A stretch of DNA of 64,000 nt. Origin: Boesenbergia rotunda (taxonomy: Eukaryota; Streptophyta; Magnoliopsida; Zingiberales; Zingiberaceae). Below are positions 53,747 through 62,739 of the stretch, piece after piece (the first letter of the stretch is position 1; every line of letters starts with the position of its first letter). Location: positions 19,640-83,639 of the forward strand of contig JAGFNQ010007692.1 in assembly GCA_024364735.1 (NCBI GenBank). The letters are read 5' to 3'. A model generated the notes under the pieces. That model ran no database searches. It was not told the origin of the DNA and was given only the letters and a program-made list of their open reading frames with translations. A program made the translations under genes and the position numbers.

Positions 53747-55304
53747 TATCAGGATGTATAGTAAAAGTCTTGCTTTTATATAGACATCTACATTTTGAAA
53801 GAGAATCACAAGATCACTGTTTGCATGTTTATATTAGTATGTGTATATTATTTGATACTTTACATTGTAGATAACATGGTGTGTGGTGTCGCATAGAAGA
53901 TCATGTTATCAGTCCCTTGTAAAGTATAAGTAGAGGCTCACAACCAAGATGAGTTTGGACAAACCATCGGGATGGTTGTAGTGTAATTCGGTGTTGGTTT
54001 ATCTTGACCATAGAATTACACTAGTGCACTTTATTTGTATTGAGCAGGATCAACCTAGAGGTGATTCAATTTATACTAACTTTATAATTGAATCAAACCT
54101 CAGTTATTATGGAGTACATGCTCTGAATCCCGTTATAATAATAGGCACATGTACTTAATATTTATTTTTTTAATTTACCAATGGGCGAGATTTATGTGTT
54201 AAATCGATAGGCCTGGTAAGTTGGGAAATAATATTATTTACATGGTGTGACATTGATTATAGAAGGAAATCGTGTCCTGGTGAGTCGGGTTGATGATGTC
54301 CCTTTGAGGAGCTCATAAGGTTCATCATGTTAAATCCTACAGGTGGACTTGGTCTGACATTATGATAAGGTTGAGTGCTACCACTCAAGGAGTTAGATGT
54401 TGATTAATTAAATTGTCAGTAATTTAATTAATCAACGGGCATTCGATATCTTAAACACAGGGAGATACTTGTACTCATAGGATCCTTTAGTGGAATGAAT
54501 TTTCATTAATGGATCGGGCCTTGATCTATTAGGTGGCCAAGACCCAACTCCTCCTCATAGTCCCTATTATAGCCCTATATATACCCATGTAGTCATGAGA
54601 CCAAGGCATCCAATTCATCTAACCCCTAAGCCTCTCCTCTCCTCCTCTCTCTCCCTTCTCTATCCTAGGTCACGTCGGCGGTGAGGTGAAGAAAGAAAAC
54701 CTTGTTTTTTTTCCTCTCCTCCTCTTCCTCTCTTCCTTCCTTTGTTGTGGACGGCGATCACTAGATAAGGAAGAGGCTTCTCCTCCTTTGTGGCGTGTGG
54801 AAACAAAGAAAGAAAGAAGGAGGTCGGCGGGTAAGGAAGAAGGATCTTCCATGGTGGTGCTAGGCGTCGCGTGAGTGGAAGAAGGGGAGAGGAGGCTTCT
54901 TCTTCCTTGTGTGGTTGGTGCCACGAGATAGGAAGAAGAAGGGGAGGTCAGTTAGGGTTTTTGTGAGGAAGAACTCTTCTCTTCATCTTCTTCATAATCT
55001 TCTTCCTTGGAGTGGCCAGCGGCAACCTAGGGTTAGGGTTAGGCTGCACAAGGTGAAGGGATTGATTGGTGGCCTTGGTGACTTCGGTTCTTGGTAGATC
55101 GTCGCCTACACGACATCCAAGAAGGGAGGGTCATACTGTAGAAAATCGCGAGGTAAACGGGAAGATATAACTTTTCTCATGGCTCATCGATCTTATTATT
55201 TCATGTGATTGTTTAATTACATGTTGTTTAATAAATTATCATTGTTATTAATTATTTGTTAATTAATTATGATAATTAATTGTTCTGGACTCCGATGATA
55301 AACA
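53747..55304 (+). repeat. E 3' LTR
   Basis: Starts TATCAGGATG (TG expected) after the purine tract. It includes the 349-bp segment shared with 51089-51437 at 54838-55185 (54600-55020 is TC/AG-rich). No gene seen. Right end placed only roughly. Confidence 0.6.
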
Positions 55305-55511
55305 ACCAGCGATTCGCTCATCGTCTATTCCGTGACTAATCGGTTAGGCGAGTTACAAGACTTGAACAACAAGTTTGGTCAAGTAGTAACTCGAATCAAT
55401 TAGTACGACGATGAGACAGTCGTTTGAGAAATAGGTCTCCATTCGGATTAAAAATTATAATCCGTGGACATGGAGAGGTTTCCCATGTGCGACCCGGAAT
55501 CTCCGAAACCA

Positions 55512-55870
55512 TCAATAGAGAGAATATATTTGTTGTTGAGTAATAAAAGCATCATCCCTAAATGCCCTCATGCACTCTCTCTTATCGTAATAATCAGAGA
55601 CAAATCTGGACATATCCTGCTGAAAATCCCTCGTCGTCTAGAGGTGGTCTCTAACCTCTTGAAAGTACTCTTTAAAAAGTGTTTGGTTGCTCTCCAACCA
55701 TTCTTGGGTAGTTGCCTGGCCCTCCTAAAGATCTTCCAAAGAGGCTCGAAAGTTAGAAAAATCAAATCCAGCCATCCCCGCACTGCCATAGGCAAAAAAT
55801 GCCTTGCTAGATCAGCATGGCTAAACGACTCGATCTCGTATATAACTGTCAGCTCATGAGACTAAACTGA
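55512..55870 (-). pseudogene. H post-pol ORF, C-terminal coiled-coil part
   Basis: In one frame the minus strand reads FDFSNFRASLEDLQEGQATT and continues with heptad-like EWLESNQTLFKEYFQEVRDH and a stop at 55512-55514. It is the expected C-terminal coiled coil of the protein whose N-terminal part lies on the other side of solo LTR F. Assignment rests on position, orientation and character. Confidence 0.55.
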
Positions 55871-56043
55871 CTGCGGGTGTCTAGACGATGAGAGTGGTGC
55901 ATAAGTAGGCGTTGCGGTGGTCGTATCTCTAAGTATCTAATTTGCAGGATTGCGAATTGTGGTTAGTTCGAGATTTGGTAGGGGGAATGAAAATCCATTT
56001 CTCCTAGAAAAGGCATAGTGGTCTTTATCCCAAACGATTATCT

Positions 56044-57225
56044 TGTAGAATCGAGTAGAGCGATAAAGGGGGGGAATAGTTCTCTCAAAAAGCTTTTCAA
56101 TTTAAAAAATGAGTACGCAGCAAAAAATAAATACAAATAAAAGAAACACAGCTAATGCAGGCTTATTTTTACTTGGTTCGGAGTCTTGTGATGGATCATA
56201 AGCTAAGGCCTACGGTCCTTGACTATTTAATTTAGGCAATTCTATCAATCTGAAAAATGAGTACAAAAGTTTTAAGTATAATACAAGGCAAATAACGAAG
56301 GTGACAATTATACCGACAACTAAGGATAAGAAACATGGTGTGTCATTATCGGAGAAGCTTTTCAGCGTCATCTACAGAACTTTCATGTAGCACTCAAAAG
56401 TAAAGAAGATAAAAGTAGTGTTGTGCTTGAGTGCACTGCTTGAACACCCATATAAAGGGTCATACGGGAGCTTGTATAGCTCTCCTGGGCACCCCCAATA
56501 TGCTAATGTGGTCGTTGGTCATCGAACTTGATCCTCAAGTTCTATCCACTCTTGGGCGCCTGTATAAACTCGGGTGTTTGTGTTGGTGACGTGGATTGTC
56601 CACTCAACGCATGCAAGCTCAACCAAGCCTTGGCTAAGTCGAAGGCATCCCGAGCGCCTAGGACTCTGGGTGCCTGATCTGGATTTTTCTAGCTTTCAAC
56701 TTCTTCACCCAGAAAGTTAGCATAAGAAAAATAAATGATATACAAATATATTCTTTTGACAACTCGAGCTGTCTAATCCTAACTTTAGGTTTCAACTGAA
56801 ATCCTAGGTCGGACCAACGCCTACTGTTCCCTCTTTTGGGGAATATATCCTCACCTACTCCTCTCAAGAGAGATTACATATTGCTAACCCCCAGTTAGAT
56901 TTTTTCTCAGTCTCCGATGACTTCAAAACTCATGACATCCAATCCTCGACCCATCCCGACTCCTGTCCGTCGTCCTGGCTCGACCAAGTCTTCTGCCCAA
57001 TCCTCCAGATTAGGACTTCGGTGCCCAACCCTCGGTCAGGACTTAATACATAGCTTCACATACCAGGTCTTCTTGCCCAACTCTCGGTTATGTCTTCGTT
57101 GCCTAGCCCTCGGACAGGATTTTCTTGCACACTCAACATAATACATTAGATCACAAACAATACTTAACTTGGAACCTTTTGCCAATATCAAAATAAGGTT
57201 CGATCAGGTGCTTCCGGCACCAACA
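56044..57225 (-). repeat. Solo LTR F (Sirevirus type)
   Basis: 1182 bp, minus-strand TGTTGGTGCCGG to GATTCTACA, flanked by tatct (56039-56043 and 57226-57230). No primer site or internal DNA. Contains a TTTATATGGG TATA-like element (56459-56450), one pair of degenerate GGGTGCC boxes (56470-56690) and a degenerate U5 stem-loop (CCAAG kept, 5' arm changed). The oldest of the GGCGCC-type LTRs here by its decay. Confidence 0.88.
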
Positions 57226-57365
57226 TATCTTCATGGCAAAAAGAGTGTCTAAATCATTAGATCACAAACAATACTTAACTTGGAACCTTTTGCCAATATC
57301 AAAATAAGGTTCGATCAGGTGCTTCCGGCACCAACATATCTTCATGGCAAAAAGAGTGTCTAAAT
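57144..57365. repeat. 111-bp perfect tandem duplication over the end of LTR F
   Basis: 57144-57254 and 57255-57365 look identical by eye. The unit covers the last 82 bp of LTR F, the TSD and 24 bp of flank. Confidence 0.88.
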
Positions 57366-57396
57366 CAATTTTGGAGTTACCTAAATGATATCTAAC

Positions 57397-58239
57397 TCAA
57401 ACAATTCGCATTGTAAATGTAATGTAATGTGTTATAAATCCGCCAAAAACAATGGTCTCCATCAACACCTTAGCAGCCTTAACTAAAGTTTGCAGGAAAT
57501 GGAATTTAGTGTCAAACTCAACATTGTGCAACATTTCCCAATAAATGTAAAGTTCTATCTTCCTAACCACCCCATCACTCTCAGCTCGATCAAAGATAGT
57601 CTTGGACATTACCTGATGAAGGTAACGAAAGACATGGTTTTAAAGGGAAGAAGGTTTTGAGTTGAATGAACATGGGGCTCATGGAGTCCGGTGAGTTGAG
57701 TCCAAAAGACATTGTTATTGAAACTACTGGCATAGGTCCTAGGTCCCCCTATGGATAAGCCGAATCATTGATTAAAATCATACAAGATCCATAAGTGATC
57801 ATGATCCATTAATCGAAAACTAATTTTTCCATCATAATCATTATCCGAAGTAAAGATGACCTCTAAGGAACTAAGTAACTCTAAGACTAAATGTGGGCAA
57901 GTAGGATTATCGGAATACATTATATTATTCCAATCTATAATACTAATCAACAAGTCTACATCATCCCTAAACCCTAGAATTGCCATTGTATCAGGGTTAG
58001 ATAATGAGTACAAACTAGTTTTTTAGCGACAAGGGTAATCTAGATTTCTAATCATCATTACGAAATAAAATTCCAAAAACATTAACATCATTGTTACCCT
58101 TGTCCCGTGCCCACCACTGCCCTTTTTCATTCGCCTTTGGCTTCTCGGGTACAACCTCGTTGCCCTTGTTCTTCCTTGAATCATCCCCTCCATCACTAGA
58201 TGAGACACTTTTCCGAAGCATCTTCAAGATGTTGGACAT
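57397..58239 (-). pseudogene. H post-pol ORF, N-terminal and middle part (Athila ORF1-like)
   Basis: Starts at 58239 (MSNILKMLRKSVSSSDGGDD, then lysine-rich KPKANEKGQWW). The frame breaks near 58048. It continues at 58013-57765 with HLVLELLSSLEV and GKISFRLMDHDH, matching the pattern LTLEFLSS...ISFRL of plant 'retrotransposon ORF-1' proteins of Athila. Then 57609-57397 has SKTIFDRAESDGVVRKIELY and LVKAAKVLMETIVFGGFIT, also typical. Position after pol and in a separate leader suggests independent expression. No signal peptide or membrane span recognised. Damaged by at least two frame changes and the F insertion. Confidence 0.68.
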
Positions 58240-59204
58240 GGTTACCAAATTGAGGGGGGGGGGGGGGGGTTGAAAGCTTGATCTTGAGAAAATTTTAGAT
58301 TTACTTGTATAAAGCGTAGATCTAGCCTTGAGGAACGAAGTGATGACTCTTGGAGAAGAGAGGAGAGGTCTCTTAGAGAAGAGGTGAAGTGTTGGTGTGG
58401 GATTAGGGCTCTTGGAGGAAGGAGGGGGGAGAAAAGAAATTTGAGGAAGAAAGGGTGCTCGAGAAATTGCCTCGTCATGTGAGATTTGGCCAATCCTATA
58501 TGGATGGACTGCATGGCCATGCCTCTTGGCACAATCGCATTGTGCATTGTTGGTGCAGACAGCACCCAAGTCTAACCTGTGTTTTGATAATGAGAAAAGG
58601 GTTCAAAAGTTAAGATGTTATGTTTATCTAATATGCTACTTGAGTGTGCAGATTAAAGTCCTAGCAAATGACTGCTAGGCACCTAGCGAAGGACTGCTAG
58701 GCATCGGAACCCTAAGACCCAACGAAGGACTACTGGGCACCTAGCGAAGGGCTGCTATGAGTCGAAGACCTAGTGAAGGACTACTGGGTACCAGGCGAAG
58801 GACTGCCTAGAACCGAAGACCCAGCGAATGGCAGCTGGGCACCTAGCGAAGGGCTGCTAGGAGTCGAAGACCTAGCGAAGGAATGCTAGGCACCAGGCGA
58901 AGGACTGTTTGGTACTGAAGACCTGGCGAAGGACAGCTAGGCAAAAGTCCAACCGGAGGAGCCGGTTGGCATCAGGTAAATTCTCCTGAGAGGAGTAGGT
59001 GAGGACGCGTTCCCCGTCGAGGGAACAGTAGGCGTCGGTTCGACCTAGGGTTCCATTTTGGAGACCCAAAGTCAGAACCAAGACAGCTACGACTGTAAGA
59101 CTCACTAACATATTTGCTCTATCTTGTTTGGTACTAACCCTGGATGCAGGACCGAAGGAACGAGTGTCTGCAGCTCAAAAAGCCTCAAAGGAGTGAGGCA
59201 GCAG

Positions 59205-59577
59205 CTGGGTTGGGCGCCCGGAAGGACCCGGGCGCCCTAAGTACAAGCCAAACATGAGTTCAGCAAAAGCTTGCTTCGGAAGCTCACTGGGCGGGGCGCC
59301 CTCGTGCTCCTGGGCGTCCTCGTGCTCCCGGGCGCCCCCGTGCTCCCGGGCGCCCCCGTGCTCCCGGGCGCCCCGGATGCCTCAGGCGCCCCGGGCTCAA
59401 GCCAACGAAGCGGATAGAGTCAAGCCAGCGAGAAGCCTGCGGATCGTCAACCCGGGCGCCCCCACAGTCAACTCTCAACCCTATTCGAGTGAGATAAGGG
59501 CTGACCGAGAGTTGCTCGGATCGGCTGACACGTGGGGGGCACCCCCAACGTTCAAGGTGCCCCAGGAGGCTATAAAT
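59205..59577 (+). promoter_or_regulatory. G LTR GGCGCC boxes and TATA
   Basis: Boxes at 59211, 59291-59395 (a run of four 18-bp units GCGCCCCCGTGCTCCCGG), 59452 and 59535. TATAAAT at 59571. Confidence 0.8.
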
Positions 59578-59839
59578 AGCCTCTCTACCCCAAGGCTTCA
59601 GACATCACTGCTTCCAACGCCAATACGCTCTTCTACTCAAGCGCTCTGCTCCGGAAACCTTCCATCTCGAGATTCTAGCGCAACGACGACCCTACGCACC
59701 TAAGAACGATCTACAACGGGCGTCGGTAACAAAGAGCTAATTTTTAATTGTACTTTTACTGCACTAATACTGTACATATTCTTGTAATTATTTGCACGAC
59801 TATAGTATTGCCCGCAATAAACGGTCAATGATCGTGGGC

Positions 59840-59874
59840 CTTGGAGTAGGAGCCGACCGCAACTCCGAACCAAG
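59840..59874 (+). ncRNA. U5 stem-loop, G LTR
   Basis: CTTGG-AGTA-GGAG...CTCC-GAA-CCAAG, 119 nt from the LTR end, same distance as in B and J. Confidence 0.55.
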
Positions 59875-59998
59875 TAAAATCTTGGTGTTTTGTGTGTTGG
59901 TTAGTTTTTAATTTTTCCGCTGCGTATTCTCTTTTTCAATCCGAAACGACTTACGATATTCACCCCCCCCTATCATTTTCTCTCGATCCAACATGCAT

Positions 59999-60250
59999 CA
60001 CGTGGCAGACCCAACACGACCTACCTGTAGGGTCATACCTCATGGCACGGTCATGCCATGCGCACTATAGTGCACACGACACAACTGGCTATAAGGTCGT
60101 GCTTGGTTGCACAACCGTCCCATGGGGTCTGCAATTGAGGCACGGTAGGCGGCATAGGGTCGTGCCAAATGGCATGGCCCCACTGTGTACCCCATAGTGA
60201 AGAGTGTATGGTCGTGTCTCCCTACACAGCCAGGCCGTGGGAGCCTACAG
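59999..60250 (-). promoter_or_regulatory. H internal palindrome array (GGTCGTGCC/GGCATGGCC)
   Basis: Imperfect palindromes of the form GGTCGTGCC-2/4 nt-GGCACGGTC at about 60028-60056, 60095-60122, 60147-60182 and 60211-60240; one more at 58511-58532 on the other side of solo LTR G. Together with the TATA-like CCATATAGG (58503-58495, minus) they stand upstream of the H post-pol ORF. Confidence 0.6.
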
Positions 60251-60487
60251 GGTTTGCTTATTCTCCGAAAATGTAGTATTTCTTTCTTGATCATATCGGT
60301 CCTGCAAAAACAAAGAAAAACAAGCATCAAATTCTATGAAAAGGAACAGAATAGATAAAGAAAAGGCATGCATGAAAAGAGAAATATGTACAAACTTGGG
60401 TTGCCTCCTAAGGACCACTTATTTAAAGTCACGAGCTCAACCTCATGGCTAAACTAGGAGCTTTGGCTTTGTAGGAGAGGTGGTCCC
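60251..60487 (-). other. H non-coding spacer
   Basis: No gene seen. Contains TTGGGTTGCCTCCTAAGGAC-like sequence (60410), a stretch often found near the ends of plant Athila/Tat coding regions. Confidence 0.5.
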
Positions 60488-60918
60488 CTACGTTTGAGCC
60501 AGAAAAGCCCACCTCGTCCTTTTTCTGGGCATGTGCCGGAATGATGTATTTTTTGTTTGGAGAGCGGGGTCACTTCCTCTCCACCGGATCCAAAGAATCC
60601 TCAAGCAGCTTCCCACAAGTGGGGGTCTGTGATTCAAATAGGGATCAGAAATTTCATTAAGTTTGGGTTGGAGGTTCTCCGACCCAAGACCAATGGATGA
60701 AACTGTGGATATGGAGTGATGACTAGTAGATTTTGACAAGTCAAATTCCAGCCTCTCGTTGATCACAAGCGATAGCTGGTGATTTTTGACATCAATAATG
60801 GCTCCGGTCATTGCGAGGAAAGGCCTCCCCAAAATGAGGAGAATCTTGGGATCCTTATCTCTATCAAAGACTACAAAGTCGGTAGGGATTAAGAAATTCC
60901 CTACTTCGACTAGCACAT
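60488..60918 (-). pseudogene. H Gypsy protease fragment
   Basis: Reads VEVGNFLIPTDFVVFDRDKD, then LILGRPFLAMTGAIIDVKNH and LSLVINERLEFDL, matching the second half of an Athila-type retropepsin (compare LILGRPFLKTARTKIDV in element C). The N-terminal half with the catalytic Asp was cut away by insertion of element I at 60919. The first few codons of the longest frame belong to the LTR of I. Decays after about residue 80. Confidence 0.82.
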
Positions 60919-62601
60919 TGATAATTACCATTTTGATAATCAAATTAGGCTCTCAAATCCATGTTTTGATCCTTTTTATATGCTTAAGTTTGCATTAACA
61001 GATTCCATGAGTTATTTCTATTTTAGCTTTGGATGTAAATCTCTGTATATTTGAGATATTTTGGCATTAAAATTTGAATCTAATTTTGTAGGCTTCGAAC
61101 GATCATGGACCTAGATCAGATTGGATCGAACTTGAGTTCAGACTTGGCTGCATTCAAGAGGATCAAGAGATGGATAAATATGGGTCGCCCAATCAAGAAA
61201 CGGGGAGATCTGAGCCATCTATCAGCTTCTGATCAATCCGAGCTCAAGATAGAGTTAATCAAGACCATAGATCAAGATCTGAAGTTTTGGTCCAAATCAC
61301 AAGACATCTAGCCATTGGATCAAGCTCGAGAGGAGTCTAAGCCATGCATTCAAAAGGAAGAGTAATCTGAGCCATTCGTTGCAGATCTGATCAATCCAAG
61401 ATGAGGAGAAGCAGATCCTGACCATTGATGGAGATCTGGAATGTTTGGACTCAATCCGAGATGATCTGACCGTTGGATGAAGCGAGGATGATCACAGCCA
61501 TTCATTTTGAATTGGAATTAATTAAATCAGAGAACTTCTCCGCCCGAGCTCTGTCATCGCGAGTTCATCTGTTCTTCGAGTTCTTCAGCATTTTCTTCTC
61601 TGTTTCTTTGCGCGGCCACAACAAATCCAGTTTCTTTTCAAGATTTCATATCATAGAGGAAGATTCCCGGTGAAGTTTGCAAGCAATCTCGTCGCTGAAA
61701 GGGCTTAAGTGAGGGTTTCGCCGAGGGCTCCGCTTCTTCTTATCGGTTCCTTCTTGGTTGTTGTCTTCATCAATCGGAGCATTCGGAGGGGTTCTCTGAA
61801 GGGTTCTGAGGGTTCCTGAGCCACAATCGCCATCCAACCAATCAATAAGGAGGAGATTGGAAGAAGATTTCAGCTAATGCACCAAGCTGCTGATAACTGA
61901 TCTCGGGAGTAAATTCTTTGCTGATTTGTCGAGCTAGAGGGTTTCTAGCTGGTTCTCGTGTAACGGCAAGAAAGATCTTGGATTGAGGGATTGGATCTGT
62001 TGATTAATTTCTGAGAATTTAGTTTATGCAAATCTTGTTTCTGCATACTTATTTCCTTCGTTTCAGTGTGTTTCAGTAACTGATCGGTCTGTTTGACCGA
62101 TCAGGCTAGTATCTGATCGGTCTGTTGACTGATTAGGTAAGTATCAGATCGGTCTGTTGACCGATCAGGAAGTGTTTCAATCCTGTTTCCTGTATTCAGT
62201 CGTAGTTCTTGAATTCAATTTTATTTCTGTAATTTAGTTATAGATCTTCGATTTCCTGCATTTGATATAAGTTCTTGAATTGCAATCCTATAGTTTTGCA
62301 TTGAATTGCTCAGTTTTCAAATAGGTTAAGTATAGTTCCAGCAATATTCGAATTAGTTCTGCTTTAGCTAAGTTCATTCTGTTTCAAACTGCTATTTCAT
62401 TCATATTCGCAAAACCCCCATCTTATTTGAAAACCCAAATAGAAAACGACGAATTCAAGCTTGAACTAAGAAGCCTTAACTAGTCCTTGGAAAAATATGA
62501 CTTGAGGCCCCTATACTACACTTAGTTTTGTGAGCTAAGGGTTTTCAATTTATAAATTCAAATTTGAGGCTCATCGTGACACTCGTTGTGGGCAACCATC
62601 A
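60919..62601 (+). repeat. Element I 5' LTR
   Basis: 1683 bp. Its first bases (TGATAATTACCATTTTG) resemble the LTR of C (TGATAAGTACCATTTTG), and both share GATC-rich stretches in the first half; otherwise diverged. Contains three GATCGGTC palindromes at 62075-62170. No gene seen; the short frames have no domains. Confidence 0.87.
62075..62170 (+). promoter_or_regulatory. Element I LTR GATCGGTC boxes
   Basis: Three copies of CTGATCGGTCTGTTGACC with the matching GATCAGG end (62082, 62114, 62149). The same box as in Copia family A, here in a Gypsy LTR. Confidence 0.75.
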
Positions 62602-62607
62602 AATTTT

Positions 62608-62626
62608 TGGCGCCGTTGCCGGGGAA
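62608..62626 (+). other. Element I primer-binding site
   Basis: TGGCGCCGTTGCCGGGGAA, identical to element C. Confidence 0.9.
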
Positions 62627-62739
62627 ATACACTAGTTGAGTTTGTTTGATTTGAGCTTGTGCTTAATTTCATATTTCCTGAGTCTATTTCATTTGTTTTA
62701 GCATTCGATATATATTTGCTGCCATTTTGTTTGTTTTAT

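Larger units (their letters stand above)
51089..55304 (+). mobile_element. Decayed Copia element E with rearranged 5' end
   Basis: Plus-strand element. A 349-bp piece of LTR (51089-51437) matches 54838-55185, so both are parts of its LTRs. The piece is joined straight to mid-integrase coding DNA: gag and protease are deleted. A pol with many stops runs to about 53660. A purine tract (AAGTGGGAGAT, 53736-53746) precedes the 3' LTR. The 3' LTR end is uncertain (around 55304). Confidence 0.78.
58548..59993 (+). repeat. Solo LTR G (Sirevirus type)
   Basis: 1446 bp, TGTTGGTGCAG to GATCCAACA, flanked by tgcat (58543-58547 and 59994-59998). Order: direct-repeat array GCGAAGGACTGCTAGGCACC-like (58660-58940), GGCGCC boxes (59205-59560), TATA box GCTATAAATAGC (59569-59580), U5 stem-loop (59840-59874) and polyC signal. 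No gene. The 149-codon frame at 59254 is box-array DNA. Confidence 0.92.
55305..60918 (-). mobile_element. Remains of Athila-like Gypsy element H, with solo LTRs F and G nested
   Basis: Minus-strand order: protease (60918-60488), non-coding DNA with GGCCATGGC-type palindromes (60250-60000 and 58540-58490), a leader, an ORF1/env-position gene (58239-57397 and 55870-55512). RT, RNase H and integrase are absent. F and G inserted later, each with TSD. Element I cut the protease at 60918. No LTR recognised. Confidence 0.72.

Noticed and set aside
59254..59703. 149-codon frame in solo LTR G
   Set aside because: Low-complexity translation of GC-rich box repeats; interrupted by TATA box and LTR landmarks.
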